In this document: piece after piece, positions 44,011-53,736 of the stretch | Position numbering within the stretch: position 1 is the stretch's first letter | How the letters are laid out: each line of letters opens with the position of its first letter | Source: Caldilineaceae bacterium | GTDB taxonomy: Bacteria; Chloroflexota; Anaerolineae; Caldilineales; Caldilineaceae | Assembly (NCBI GenBank): GCA_019637645.1 | Contig: JAHBVH010000002.1 | Span: 121,166 to 185,165, forward strand | Length of the DNA: 64,000 nucleotides | Direction of reading: 5' to 3' | Notes under the pieces: model-generated | Told to the model about the DNA's origin: nothing | Databases searched by the model: none | Seen by the model: only the letters and a program-made list of their open reading frames with translations | Position numbers and translations under genes: made by a program

Positions 44011-44715
44011 ATGTCTGTTTCTTCACCACGTGCGAAACGTAAAATTAGTCAACCTGGCCATAAACCCAATAACTCGTTAGCTATCTGGCTGATTGGTGGT
44101 GCTGTTGTCTTTGTGATCTTGCTCGTGATTGCGATCAATGTCAACAACGCCCAACCGATCGCGACCGTTACCCAACCCGATTTGCCCGCCGAGTGGATTG
44201 ATGGTACCTCCATGGGAAGCCCAGATGCCCCGGTTGTTGTCGAAGCCTACGAAGATTTTCTCTGTCCTCACTGCCTTCAGTGGACGACGACCGTCAAGCC
44301 GAGGATGTTTGAGGAGTACATCAAGGCTGGGCAAGTGCGTTTTGTCTATCGCACCTTCCCCCTCAGTGGCTTTGCGCCAGCTTCCAATATGGCGGCGATG
44401 GCTAGCCGTTGTGCCGCTGATCAGGGTGCATTTTGGCCCTACCATGATCGGCTTTTCAACACCCAACGGGAAGGGCAACCGGGCTTCACGATTGAACGCC
44501 TCATTGAGTATGCCGCTGAGATCGGTCTGGACAGAAATTCATTCACAAGCTGCATGACTAATTTCCAACATCAGGCTGATATCGAAGCAACGATTCAGGA
44601 GGGTGTCAGCCGGGGCGTTAGCGGTACGCCTTCCGTTTTCGTCAATGGCACTGCCGTGAGCAGTGATTACCCCAGCCTCCAGGCCGAGATCGATCGCCTG
44701 TTGAGCGCTGGCTGA
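44011..44715 (+). CDS. DsbA/BdbD-like thiol-disulfide oxidoreductase (234 aa)
   Basis: A single membrane anchor (~22-46, LAIWLIGGAVVFVILLVIAI) is followed by an exported thioredoxin-fold domain. The active site FLCPHC lies near residue 85, the cis-Pro loop is SGTPSVFVNG near residue 207, and the helical insertion includes AMASRCAADQGAFWPYHDRL. It probably introduces disulfides into exported proteins. Two further Cys residues (near 132 and 176) could form a structural bond. ATG 44011 follows GAGGAA. The gene is 13 bases upstream of the DsbB-cytochrome fusion, its probable electron acceptor. Confidence 0.9.
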   Translation: MSVSSPRAKRKISQPGHKPNNSLAIWLIGGAVVFVILLVIAINVNNAQPIATVTQPDLPAEWIDGTSMGSPDAPVVVEAYEDFLCPHCLQWTTTVKPRMFEEYIKAGQVRFVYRTFPLSGFAPASNMAAMASRCAADQGAFWPYHDRLFNTQREGQPGFTIERLIEYAAEIGLDRNSFTSCMTNFQHQADIEATIQEGVSRGVSGTPSVFVNGTAVSSDYPSLQAEIDRLLSAG

Positions 44716-44728
44716 TCAAGCTGGGCAT

Positions 44729-45655
44729 ATGAGTGATCGTTTATCCTATTGGTTCGAGCGCGCTAGCCTCTATGTCGCGCTCTTGGCAGCGTGGATTGCT
44801 ACCTTGGGCAGCTTATATTTCAGCGAAGTTGCTCATTATATCCCCTGCACGCTCTGCTGGTACCAGCGTATCTTGATGTATCCGCTGGCGCTGATTCTCG
44901 CGATTGGGCTGGTGCGGCGCGACGAAAACCTGCCGCTTTTGGTCTTACCTTTTTCGGTGTTGGGCATTGGTGTCTCTACCTATCATGTGTTGCTAGAGAA
45001 GACCGACTGGTTTAGTGGTGCTACCGCGTGTCAGTCTGCTGTGCCGTGTACCGTCATTTGGATCAATTGGTTTGGCTTTCTCACCATTCCGTTCCTGGCC
45101 TTGATTGCCTTTCTCATCATTACTGTGACGACCATCATCGCCTATCAAGCGGGCGAACCTGTGAATGATGAAGAAGAGGGCGGCCGCGTCTGGATTCCGG
45201 TAGTCTCGATCATTGCCGCGGTGGTGTTGGCTTTTGCGGTGTTGATTCAGCAGACAGCGACTACGACCGCTCAAACCGGCTTTACGACACTGCCAACCAA
45301 TGCGCCCATGACGCAACTAGATGGCACGCCCGTGGGTGAAGCGACGATCGCGGTTGCCGCGGCGGAGGGGCAGGCGCTCTACCGAGAAACCTGTGCCGTC
45401 TGTCATGGTCAACAGGGCGAGGGGATTGCCGCGCTGGGCAATTCGCTGGTCGCCTCTACCTTGGTTCAGGCTGGCACACCGGATGAGATTATCGCGATGA
45501 TTCGGGCCGGGCGTACCGCGCAAGCCCCAGATAATCAGAGTGGCATTGCCATGCCGCCAAGCGGTGGCCGCCCTGATCTGTCTGACGCGGATCTGCGCGC
45601 CATCGTACATTTTTTACAGAGTGATGAGTTATCTGGAGATGGAGAAGTTCAGTAG
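44729..45655 (+). CDS. DsbB/BdbC-like protein fused to a cytochrome c domain (308 aa)
   Basis: Residues ~1-145 form a four-helix DsbB-type quinone reductase, with CTLCWYQR near residue 41 and a second loop with two Cys (ATACQSAVPC, ~100-108). A fifth helix (~152-172) leads to an exported domain with the heme c motif CAVCH near residue 220 and a probable Met ligand in SGIAMPPSGG near 275. DsbB reoxidises DsbA. The fusion suggests that electrons may pass to a c-type heme as well as to quinone, which is inference. It lies 13 bases after the dsbA-like gene, and the next gene begins directly after its stop. Confidence 0.88.
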   Translation: MSDRLSYWFERASLYVALLAAWIATLGSLYFSEVAHYIPCTLCWYQRILMYPLALILAIGLVRRDENLPLLVLPFSVLGIGVSTYHVLLEKTDWFSGATACQSAVPCTVIWINWFGFLTIPFLALIAFLIITVTTIIAYQAGEPVNDEEEGGRVWIPVVSIIAAVVLAFAVLIQQTATTTAQTGFTTLPTNAPMTQLDGTPVGEATIAVAAAEGQALYRETCAVCHGQQGEGIAALGNSLVASTLVQAGTPDEIIAMIRAGRTAQAPDNQSGIAMPPSGGRPDLSDADLRAIVHFLQSDELSGDGEVQ

Positions 45656-46564
45656 ATGATCAGGCGTCTTTCGCGCGTTCAACCAGTGGGCGATGGCCTG
45701 CGCAAGCAGCCTCTGCCACTGTGTCTTTCGGCAGGATGGGGATGCCTGTGGCAACGTGCCCAACTTGGTGTGATTTGTGCCTTGCTCCTCCTGTTTGCTG
45801 CGCCCCCCCCAGCCCAAGCGCAATCGGGGATTAGCTCGCCTGCCAGTGGTAGCGCGCTCTCTGGCGATGTGCCGATTATTGGTACATCGGTAATCGAAAA
45901 TTTTCAGCGCTATGAGCTCTATTATAAGCTTGAACCGAGTGGTGATGATGCCTATATCTATTTTGATGGCGGCACCAATCAAGTGACGGGCGGCCAGTTG
46001 GCGATCTGGCGTACGGCTAATTTCGCTCCAGGCACCTATAGCCTGCGGCTGCGGGTTGTTAAGACCGACGGAAACTATGGCGAATTCTATGCGCGCGACC
46101 TTGTTGTTAATCAGGTTGGGGCAGAGCAAACCCCGACCCCAACGCCCACCGAAACACCAGGGGAACCAACGGCTACGCCTATCCCGACGGTGACCTTTAC
46201 CCCTGCTCCGCAGCCCACCCCGATTGTGGGGCAGGTGACGCAGCCCCAAGTGGAAGGGGATACGCCAACGGCTACCGAAACTACCGTGAGCTTGGTCGCC
46301 GCGGTGACCAGCACCGCCGGGCTAACGGACACTGTCGCCAGCACGGGCTCAGTTGATTCGCTATTCAATACGGGGCAATCATCAACGGAGCCCCTAGCTG
46401 CGAACACCAGCTTTACCCGCGAATTAGGCGAGGCCGTTGCGCTGGATCGGTTACGTTCCTTCTTTCTCACGGGCATTCGCCTGAGCGCTACCCTCATTTT
46501 GGGGGGCGTTGTTCTCCTGATTGGGAAGCGCCTCTTTGGTTGGGTTTGGACTCAGTATCGCTAA
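45656..46564 (+). CDS. Secreted protein with Thr/Pro linker and C-terminal membrane anchor (302 aa)
   Basis: A long signal region ends near AQAQ (~residue 57). Then comes a beta-sandwich-like domain (~58-150, PIIGTSVIENFQRYELYYKL, ATYSLRLRVV-like strands with GTYSLRLRVVKTDGNYGEF), a TPTPTETPGEPTATP-type linker (~160-200), and a C-terminal helix followed by basic residues (~272-302, LSATLILGGVVLLIGKRLF). The domain resembles Ig-like, penetration-type modules. The ATG lies directly after the stop TAG of the DsbB-fusion gene, so the genes are coupled. It may be a substrate or partner of the disulfide system. The function is unknown. Confidence 0.65.
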   Translation: MIRRLSRVQPVGDGLRKQPLPLCLSAGWGCLWQRAQLGVICALLLLFAAPPPAQAQSGISSPASGSALSGDVPIIGTSVIENFQRYELYYKLEPSGDDAYIYFDGGTNQVTGGQLAIWRTANFAPGTYSLRLRVVKTDGNYGEFYARDLVVNQVGAEQTPTPTPTETPGEPTATPIPTVTFTPAPQPTPIVGQVTQPQVEGDTPTATETTVSLVAAVTSTAGLTDTVASTGSVDSLFNTGQSSTEPLAANTSFTRELGEAVALDRLRSFFLTGIRLSATLILGGVVLLIGKRLFGWVWTQYR

Positions 46565-46608
46565 GAAACGGTCAGTCGCTAAATTCTGACTGCTTAGCTG
46601 CTTGTGTT

Positions 46609-46639
46609 AGAGGGTCAAGCTGGACAAGCTTGACCCTCT
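46609..46639 (+). terminator. Perfect 13-bp hairpin after the dsb operon
   Basis: AGAGGGTCAAGCT and AGCTTGACCCTCT surround GGACA, 45 bases after the stop of the secreted protein gene and before pth. The T-tract is weak (GTTG). Confidence 0.6.
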
Positions 46640-46701
46640 GTTGATCCAACGTTGGGCCGCTAGCCCATAAATTCACTGAATTACGCGATGGGATAACTAT
46701 C

Positions 46702-47274
46702 ATGAAATGCATTGTCGGGCTGGGCAATCCTGGGCCGCAGTATGTGGCCAACCGACATAATATTGGCTTTCAATGTTTGGAACTCTTTAGTCGACGCCAT
46801 CGTATTGATTTGAGCAAATTGCAACAGCGGGCCATGACGGGTGATGGCTGGATCGAACAGCAAGGGCAGCGCCAACGGGTGTTGTTGGTGAAGCCATTAA
46901 CCTATATGAACCTTAGCGGTCAAGCCGTGGTGCCCTTGCTGCGTTTCTATAAAATTGACTTGGCTGATCTTATTGTCATCCATGATGATATTGACCTTGC
47001 CCAAGGCAAGTTGCGTCTGCGGATGGGCGGCAGTTCTGGTGGGCAAAATGGGATAAAGTCCATCATTGATCAGGCGGGTAGCCAGGAATTTGCGCGGGTC
47101 AAGGTCGGCGTCGGGCGTCCACCGGGAAAAATGGATCCGGCGGCCTTTGTATTGCAGAACTTTACCGCTGCCGAAGAAGAGATCTTTACTCCCCTGCGTG
47201 ACAAGGTTGTAGATGCGCTCCACGCTTGGCTCTTTGCAGGGTTGACCGTGGCTATGAATCGATTTAACGGCTAA
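46702..47274 (+). CDS. pth: Peptidyl-tRNA hydrolase (190 aa)
   Basis: Pth releases peptides from peptidyl-tRNA that drops off the ribosome. The motifs are [19 protein letters not shown] (catalytic His at residue 19), [15 protein letters not shown] (tRNA-contacting Asn), VIHDDIDL (catalytic Asp) and [11 protein letters not shown]. The length is normal. Its stop TAA shares one base with the start ATG of mfd (TAATG), so the two genes are translationally coupled. Confidence 0.97.
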   Translation: MKCIVGLGNPGPQYVANRHNIGFQCLELFSRRHRIDLSKLQQRAMTGDGWIEQQGQRQRVLLVKPLTYMNLSGQAVVPLLRFYKIDLADLIVIHDDIDLAQGKLRLRMGGSSGGQNGIKSIIDQAGSQEFARVKVGVGRPPGKMDPAAFVLQNFTAAEEEIFTPLRDKVVDALHAWLFAGLTVAMNRFNG

Positions 47275-50200
47275 TGAACCTTTCTGGTATCGTCAAAGCC
47301 TTACAGCAGGTGCCGGCTTATCGTGACTTCGTCGGCACCCTGGACAGCACGCCTCAAGCGCTGCTGAGTTCGGCGCGCCCCGTTGTCGCGGCTGGGCTGA
47401 AACAGGATCGACCGGGCGCGTTGCTCTTTTTGACGGCGCGTAGCGAAATGGCCCAACAACTCGCCACGCAAGTCGAGACGTGGTTGCCGCCGGTGGAGGA
47501 AGGCGGGCCGCCGGTCTATGTCTTTGCCGAACCAGATGCGCTCCCCTATGAGCGCATTGCATGGAGCGGCTACACCCGCCAACAGCGGTTGACGGCCTTG
47601 GCCGCGCTGCAAAGTCGAACTGGCGTGAAGCCCATTGTGATTGCCAGTGCACGGGCATTGATGCAGAAAACCCTGCCTGCGCGCGAACTGCGCATGGCGC
47701 TCCGGCCCTTAAAAGCGGGGGGTGTCGTGCGGCTGGATCAGATGACGACTAACTGGGCGCAGACGGGCTACAATCCAGCCGAGACGGTCGAAGAGCCTGG
47801 TTCCTTTGCCCGGCGCGGTGGGATTATCGACATTTGGCCGCCCAATCTACCCCAACCAGTGCGGATCGATCTCTTTGGTGACGAAGTCGATAGCCTCCGT
47901 CTCTTTGACCCAACCACTCAACGCTCGCTACAACATATCCAAAGTATCGAAATCGGGCCGGGGAGCGAAGCCCTAAGCAAATATGGCTCTGCTGCCCTAG
48001 CTCGGCTGGGGATTCAAGGGGGCAATCTTAGCGCACCCGAAAATGTGCCCAACAGCGCTACCCTATCACCACTGTTGGACCCTAACCTACTCCTGGCGAT
48101 CCGTGAAGAGCTGCGTCTTCAAGTCGAGCATTTGAGTCAGGGTAACAGCTTCCACGGTATTGAGTGGTATCTACCCTATTTTTATGAGCAGCCAGCCTCG
48201 CTGCTGGATTATGTGGATGCCGACGCAACGCTGGTCGTCGATGACGCCCTGGATCTCTTCACCACATTGCATGAGCTAGAGCTACAAGCGGCATCGCTGC
48301 GCGAAGAATTGTTGCGGGCTGGTGAACTACCCCAAACCTTTGCGCCTAGCTTTTTTACGACGGACGAGCTACGTAGTGCCTTGGGGGCGCGTAATCCGCT
48401 CTTGCTGGGCTATGGCGACTTGACTGGCAAGAGTACCAGTGCCAATACGGCGCTGGCTCGTTGCTTTACTCCCGGTCCGCGCTATGGGGGGAAGACCAAA
48501 GCCATCGCCACCGATATTGTCAAAGGCCGTGAGCAAGGTGATCAAACCTTATTGGTCACACGCCAAGCCGCCCGTTTACAAGAATTACTCCGCGAAAACG
48601 ATCTGCTTGTCCATGTTCAAAGTGATCTCCGGTTGCCGCCTAGCCAGCCGATCACATTGGTGCAAGGGGTCATGGGCGAGGGCTTTGTGATGAAGGGCAT
48701 TGAAGCCGCGTCAGGAGCCTATACTCTCCATCTCTATACCGACACCGAGCTATTTGGGTGGAGCAAACCACAAGCGCGCCATCGCACCCACAAGCAGAGC
48801 CGCGTCGCGCCCGAAGTCTTCTTTTCGGATGTGAAAGCGGGCGACTATGTTGTCCATTTAGAGCATGGCATTGGCACCTATGATGGGCTAGTCACCCTCA
48901 AGTTGGATGGCGTGGCGCGTGAATATCTCCAGGTGAGCTACGCCCGGAATGATAAGCTCTATGTACCCGTTCACCAAGCCGACCGCCTAAGCCGCTATGT
49001 GGGCGCTGGGGAAAAGACCCCCATGATCAGCCGCCTTGGCACAGCCGATTGGCAGACGGTTAAGGAGCGGGCTAAGCGGGCTGTTGCGGATATTGCCGAC
49101 GATCTGCTTAAGCTCTATGCCGAACGTGAATTGATCACGGGGCATACCTATAGCCCCGACAACCCCTGGCAGGAAGAGATGGAGGCCAGTTTCCCCTATG
49201 AGGAGACGTTGGATCAACTTCAGGCCATTGAGGCGGTTAAGCATGATATGGAATCCCAACGGCCTATGGATCGCCTGATCTGTGGCGATGTGGGCTATGG
49301 CAAAACGGAAGTCGCCATCCGCGCTGCGTTTAAGGCGATTCTAGATGGCAAGCAGGTGGCGATGTTGGTACCCACCACCGTCTTGGCCCAACAACACTAT
49401 CGCACGATCAGCCAACGCTTGAGTAAGTTTCCCGTTCGGGTAGAGATGCTTAGCCGTTTCCGTACCCCAACCCAGCAAGAACGGATTATTCAGGGGCTGC
49501 GCGAGGGGAGCATTGATTTTGTCGTGGGGACCCATCGGCTTCTCAGTGATGATATTGACTTCAAAGAACTAAGCATGCTCATCATTGACGAAGAACAGCG
49601 CTTTGGGGTGGCACACAAAGAGAAATTCAAACAACTGCGCAACCAAGTAGATGTCCTTACATTGAGTGCAACGCCTATCCCACGTACCCTGCACATGAGC
49701 TTGAGCGGAATCCGCGACATGAGCACCATTAACACCCCACCCAAGGAACGGCTGCCCATTCATACTGTTCTCTCCGAATTTGACGAAGTATTGGTGCGCC
49801 AAGCCGTTCAGCGCGAGCTTGATCGGAACGGGCAAGTCTTTGTGGTGAACGATAAAGTACGTGGCTTGCAATATTTGGCGGACCGGATCCAGCATCTCGT
49901 CCCCACGGCCCGCATTATCGTGGCTCATGGGCAAATGCCCGAACGTGCATTAGAGGATGCCATGATCGCCTTTTCCGAAGGCGAGTATGACATTCTGATC
50001 GCGACCACGATTATTGAGAATGGGCTGGATATCCCCAACGCCAACACCATTATCATTAACCGCGCCGATCACTTTGGTTTGGCCCAACTCTACCAGTTAC
50101 GCGGGCGCGTCGGGCGCTCTGCCCAGCGTGGGCATTGCTACCTGCTCTATGACAAACATACTACCCTCAGCTATGACGCGCGCCGCCGACTAGCCGCGAT

Positions 50201-51020
50201 TATGGAGAGCAGCGAAGAGCTGGGCGCGGGCTTTCGCATTGCCATGCGCGATCTCGAGATCCGCGGCGCGGGCGAACTCTTGGGGGCTCGGCAACATGGC
50301 AATATCGACAGCGTTGGCTTCGATCTTTACACCCGCTTGTTGGCCCAGGCGATCAACGACGCTAAACGCAAAAAAGATCGCTTTGAGAAGGCTGTCCAAC
50401 AGGGAACGGACGGCGACGAGGCCGCAGTAGCCGAGCCAATCGCACCGGTGCCTAGCGCCACAACGCCGACTCCGCCCGCGAGCCAACCCGTTGCCGAAGT
50501 GCCCGATACGCCCTTTGATATTGACGATCCCCTGGCTCCTCCCGTGCAATTGGACTTGCCATTGGATGCCCAACTGCCACAGCGCTATATTGCGGATGAG
50601 GGGCTACGGTTACAGCTTTACCGCCGGATTGCCGGTGTCACGCATTTGGAGACGCTCGATGAAATGCGCCAAGAGCTGATTGACCGCTTTGGCAAGGATG
50701 AAGTAACCGATTCAGTGCCGGAAGAGGTGGAAAATCTGCTCTTCCAAATTCGGGTGAAGATTCTAGCTCTAAAGGCGGGCGTCGAACGCATTGGCCGCGA
50801 ATTGGATCAACTCGTGCTCAAGAGCGAGGCGCTGGAGAATATGAATCGGCCAGCCATGCAACGCCGCATTCGGACGGGCTTGGGCCAAATCGATGACGAA
50901 AATATCGACCCCGAACAATCCGCCCGCGTGGCCCGCCGTGCCATCTATTTGCCAATTGACGACGAGGGCAATTGGAAGACAGCCCTTGTCCGCACCCTAG
51001 AAATTATGGCCTACAGTTAA
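47274..51020 (+). CDS. mfd: Transcription-repair coupling factor Mfd (1248 aa)
   Basis: Mfd removes stalled RNA polymerase and recruits UvrA. An N-terminal UvrB-like region (~1-450) includes [12 protein letters not shown]. The CarD-like polymerase-interacting domain (~518-600) contains [17 protein letters not shown]. The RecG-like helicase follows, with Walker [10 protein letters not shown] near residue 670, DEEQ ([10 protein letters not shown]) near 770 and [13 protein letters not shown] of motif VI. A Pro/Ala-rich insertion (~1043-1100) separates the motor from the C-terminal TRCF domain. It is coupled to pth by overlapping TAATG. Confidence 0.96.
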   Translation: MNLSGIVKALQQVPAYRDFVGTLDSTPQALLSSARPVVAAGLKQDRPGALLFLTARSEMAQQLATQVETWLPPVEEGGPPVYVFAEPDALPYERIAWSGYTRQQRLTALAALQSRTGVKPIVIASARALMQKTLPARELRMALRPLKAGGVVRLDQMTTNWAQTGYNPAETVEEPGSFARRGGIIDIWPPNLPQPVRIDLFGDEVDSLRLFDPTTQRSLQHIQSIEIGPGSEALSKYGSAALARLGIQGGNLSAPENVPNSATLSPLLDPNLLLAIREELRLQVEHLSQGNSFHGIEWYLPYFYEQPASLLDYVDADATLVVDDALDLFTTLHELELQAASLREELLRAGELPQTFAPSFFTTDELRSALGARNPLLLGYGDLTGKSTSANTALARCFTPGPRYGGKTKAIATDIVKGREQGDQTLLVTRQAARLQELLRENDLLVHVQSDLRLPPSQPITLVQGVMGEGFVMKGIEAASGAYTLHLYTDTELFGWSKPQARHRTHKQSRVAPEVFFSDVKAGDYVVHLEHGIGTYDGLVTLKLDGVAREYLQVSYARNDKLYVPVHQADRLSRYVGAGEKTPMISRLGTADWQTVKERAKRAVADIADDLLKLYAERELITGHTYSPDNPWQEEMEASFPYEETLDQLQAIEAVKHDMESQRPMDRLICGDVGYGKTEVAIRAAFKAILDGKQVAMLVPTTVLAQQHYRTISQRLSKFPVRVEMLSRFRTPTQQERIIQGLREGSIDFVVGTHRLLSDDIDFKELSMLIIDEEQRFGVAHKEKFKQLRNQVDVLTLSATPIPRTLHMSLSGIRDMSTINTPPKERLPIHTVLSEFDEVLVRQAVQRELDRNGQVFVVNDKVRGLQYLADRIQHLVPTARIIVAHGQMPERALEDAMIAFSEGEYDILIATTIIENGLDIPNANTIIINRADHFGLAQLYQLRGRVGRSAQRGHCYLLYDKHTTLSYDARRRLAAIMESSEELGAGFRIAMRDLEIRGAGELLGARQHGNIDSVGFDLYTRLLAQAINDAKRKKDRFEKAVQQGTDGDEAAVAEPIAPVPSATTPTPPASQPVAEVPDTPFDIDDPLAPPVQLDLPLDAQLPQRYIADEGLRLQLYRRIAGVTHLETLDEMRQELIDRFGKDEVTDSVPEEVENLLFQIRVKILALKAGVERIGRELDQLVLKSEALENMNRPAMQRRIRTGLGQIDDENIDPEQSARVARRAIYLPIDDEGNWKTALVRTLEIMAYS

Positions 51021-51047
51021 CTCGGCCATCTTCTCCCCGCGCATCCG

Positions 51048-51114
51048 TTATCCCACAGAATCCCACAATATCCCACAGTATCCCCTACGCTTTGTGGGAT
51101 TCTGTGGGATATAA
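51048..51114. terminator. TATCCCACAG palindrome after mfd
   Basis: TTATCCCACAGAATCCCACA (51048-51067) pairs with TGTGGGATTCTGTGGGAT and ATAA (51093-51114), apart from a two-base bulge. Extra TATCCCACA copies sit in the loop. It lies between the convergent mfd and HMG-CoA synthase units and probably terminates both. Confidence 0.6.
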
Positions 51115-51119
51115 CCTAG

Positions 51120-51242
51120 TCACTTGCTGCTATTGATGGCATCTAAACCTAGCCGCGTTTGTGCGGCACGCGCACGTAAATGGGCTAAGTGATTTGTCAC
51201 TGCATCCCAAAGAATAGGGTAATCAATGGCATCATATCCTCG
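51120..51242 (-). pseudogene. HepT-like (DUF86, HEPN) C-terminal remnant
   Basis: Right after the HMG-CoA synthase stop, a 40-codon frame reads RGYDAIDYPILWDAVTNHLA and continues for 20 residues to TGA. The GYDAIDYPILWDAVTNHL stretch resembles the end of HepT/DUF86 toxins of the MntA-HepT type (normally HxYDxxDxxxxWxxxxxxL). Upstream it is closed by TGA, there is no start codon, and the N-terminal RxxxxH region is absent. It is best read as a leftover of a deleted toxin-antitoxin gene. The resemblance is from memory and needs a search. Confidence 0.45.
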
Positions 51243-51246
51243 TCAC

Positions 51247-52299
51247 TCAATGACTGGCCAGCTTTCGCCGTAGGCGCACATATTGCGCGTAGTCAATATG
51301 GACGCGGCGTTGAATATAGGTTCGGGTCGTGGGCGCACGATGACGGGCTGCTGTAATCCGCTCGGTGACGAGGAGATCGAAGGCATCCGAGCCAGCACCG
51401 CTGCCATAGCTGACCATGAGAATCCGCTGACCGGGCTGGGCTTCATCCAATACAGCGGACAACCCAATCATGGCCGAACCGGCATAGGTGTTGCCGATTT
51501 CGGGGACGAGCAGGCCCGTTTTCCATTGCGCGGGCTGAAAGCCTAGCTCTTCCAAAGCACGCGTGGGAAATTTGGGGTTAGGTTGGTGGAAGATCACATA
51601 GTCATAATCTGTGGGGCTACTCTCCATCTCGGCCATCATCTGTGCCGCGGCGGGGATGATATGACCAAAATAGCCAGGGTCACCGCTAAAGCGCTCGGCA
51701 TGGCTAGGGTAGTGGGTGCTGGGCCGCCGCCAAAAATCAGTCGTGTCCGAGACATAACTAAGCGTACGCTGGATCACGACCAGGGCCTGCGCCGCGGGGC
51801 CGAGCAAATAGGCCGCGCCCCCTGCACCAGCGGTGTATTCAAGTGCATCGCCTGGGCGGCCTTGGGCGGTGTCCATGCCAATGCTCAGGACATAGTCCGC
51901 CATATTGCTACCGATAAAGCCAATGCCCGCTTGCATCGCCTCGGTGCCGGCCTTGCAGGCAAATTGCCAGTCCGCAGCCAAGACACCTGGCGTCGCGCCG
52001 ATTGCTTCGGCCACAATCGTGCCCGTTGGCTTAACGGCATAGGGATGGCTTTCACTGCCCACCCAAACCGCGCGAATCTGCTGCGGGTCAATCGCGGCAC
52101 GCGCTAGCGCATTGCGCGCTGCTTCAATGCTCATGGTGGCGGTATCTTCATCCAGCCCCGGCACCGCTTTTTCGCGGACCGGACTGCGGCTGTTGCCTTC
52201 CGTCCATACTCGGCTAATCTCACTGCCTGTCAATCGATAGCGGGGGACATAGGCCCCATAGCCGACAATGCCGACAGGGCGAAGGGGTTGCTTTAACAT
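51247..52299 (-). CDS. HMG-CoA synthase, archaeal type (350 aa)
   Basis: This thiolase-fold enzyme condenses acetyl-CoA and acetoacetyl-CoA to HMG-CoA, the second step of the mevalonate pathway. It opens with GIVGYGAYVPRYRL. The nucleophile Cys lies in FACKAGTEAM near residue 115 and the catalytic His in IFHQPNPKFP near 236. GNTYAGSAMIGL and YGSGAGSDAF are also typical. The size and motifs fit archaeal-type rather than eukaryotic-type synthases. The first ATG (52299) has AGGA upstream. An in-frame TTG seven codons earlier would overlap the reductase gene. It begins ten bases after the HMG-CoA reductase stop. Confidence 0.9.
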   Translation of the reverse strand: MLKQPLRPVGIVGYGAYVPRYRLTGSEISRVWTEGNSRSPVREKAVPGLDEDTATMSIEAARNALARAAIDPQQIRAVWVGSESHPYAVKPTGTIVAEAIGATPGVLAADWQFACKAGTEAMQAGIGFIGSNMADYVLSIGMDTAQGRPGDALEYTAGAGGAAYLLGPAAQALVVIQRTLSYVSDTTDFWRRPSTHYPSHAERFSGDPGYFGHIIPAAAQMMAEMESSPTDYDYVIFHQPNPKFPTRALEELGFQPAQWKTGLLVPEIGNTYAGSAMIGLSAVLDEAQPGQRILMVSYGSGAGSDAFDLLVTERITAARHRAPTTRTYIQRRVHIDYAQYVRLRRKLASH

Positions 52300-52309
52300 A
52301 TCGTTTATC

Positions 52310-53608
52310 CTATTTTCCAACCGTTTCTAACAATTCCCGTGCTCGTTCAACGCGGATCTGTCCCTCTTGAACCAAGCGGGTGGCAATGCGGTCAACCGCC
52401 GCGCCTGCCGCGCCCGCGGCCACAGCCATCTGCCGGGCATGCAGGGCCATGTGACCCTGCTGGATGCCTTCGGTGGCCAAGGCGCGCAAGGCGGCAAGGT
52501 TTTGCGCTAGCCCCACGGCGGCCATCACTTCACTTAATTCACGCGCACTCTGTACGCCTATAATCTTTAATGCCACCTGCGCCACCGGATGGGTGCGCGT
52601 CGCGCCACCGACAATCCCGACGGCGAGGGGCAGCTCAAGCCGACCTTGGAGGAAAGTTTCCTGGGCTGTGGTCACGACCGCCCAATCGGTCAGCGCACGG
52701 TACTGGCCATCGCGCGCGGCATAGGCATGGGCCCCTGCTTCAAGCGCGCGCCAGTCATTGCCCGTGGCCAAGGCAACGGCGTCGATGCCGTTGAGGATGC
52801 CTTTATTGTGGGTGGCGGCGCGATAGGGGTCGGCGACGGCAAAGGCGTTAGCATGGGCGATATTTTCCATGACCACTTCACCGGCAAGCGTGTCATTCGC
52901 AAAGTTTGCTGCCGGAATCATTACGGTTGCCCACGCCCGCCGCTGATCGGTCAAGTTGCTCAAGATGCGGAGAAGGGCCCGGCCACCGCTGAGCCGTTCT
53001 AGGGTCGGGGCAATGGTCTCGGCGGCGGTATTGACGGCATTGGCACCCATGGCGTCACGCGTGTCAAAGAGGAGATGGACGATCAGCATGGGGCCGGTTG
53101 GGGTTTGGGGAAGCTGACGCACAACCAGATCCACTGGGCCACCACCGCGGGCCGTAATCGAGGGGCTGGTATCGGCTTGGCGGAGCAGCGCCGCTTTTTC
53201 TGCCAAGATGGCTGCTTCCGCCGCGGTGGCGTCGGCGATATCCAATAGCTGAATCTGGGCGATCATCACCGGCTCAGTGCTGCCTGTGTGGAAACCGCCC
53301 CCAGCGCGTGCCAGTCGCGCTGCAAAGCTCACCGCGGCGACAACCGAGGGCTCTTCAACAACCATGGGGATCAGATAGTCACGGTTGTTGATCAAAAAAT
53401 TGACGCCAATGCCGAGCGGCAGGCTGTAGCGCCCAATGACATTTTCGATCATTTTATCCGCTTGGCCAAGGCTCAAGCCATCGGCCAGTACGGCCTGTTC
53501 GGCCCTGCTGAGCCCCGCCCACGCGGCAACCAGGGCGACGCGTTCCTCAACGGGTTTCTGGTAGAACCCACTCAAGCGCGACGAGCGCATTTGTTGTTTT
53601 TCTGTCAT
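52310..53608 (-). CDS. mvaA: HMG-CoA reductase, class II (432 aa)
   Basis: Class II reductases interconvert HMG-CoA and mevalonate with NAD(P)H. Typical motifs are MIENVIGRYSLPLGIGVNF (ENVIG), FDTRDAMGANAVNT (DAMGAN), HNKGILNGIDAVALATGND (catalytic Lys/Asp region) and QQGHMALHARQMA with the catalytic His. There are no membrane helices. It is the promoter-proximal gene of a two-gene unit with HMG-CoA synthase, which argues for isoprenoid biosynthesis rather than mevalonate degradation. A possible -10 TATACT lies on the minus strand at 53687-53682. Confidence 0.94.
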   Translation of the reverse strand: MTEKQQMRSSRLSGFYQKPVEERVALVAAWAGLSRAEQAVLADGLSLGQADKMIENVIGRYSLPLGIGVNFLINNRDYLIPMVVEEPSVVAAVSFAARLARAGGGFHTGSTEPVMIAQIQLLDIADATAAEAAILAEKAALLRQADTSPSITARGGGPVDLVVRQLPQTPTGPMLIVHLLFDTRDAMGANAVNTAAETIAPTLERLSGGRALLRILSNLTDQRRAWATVMIPAANFANDTLAGEVVMENIAHANAFAVADPYRAATHNKGILNGIDAVALATGNDWRALEAGAHAYAARDGQYRALTDWAVVTTAQETFLQGRLELPLAVGIVGGATRTHPVAQVALKIIGVQSARELSEVMAAVGLAQNLAALRALATEGIQQGHMALHARQMAVAAGAAGAAVDRIATRLVQEGQIRVERARELLETVGK

Positions 53609-53736
53609 GCGATGCTTGCCATTCCTTACCGTTGTTTGATCCAGGAGAGCATAGCACCATAGGCACCATACTGCTGCGAGCAGTATACCAAAGTTGAACT
53701 GTCACAACCTATCAAGATGGCAAGTGAGAGGATTCT

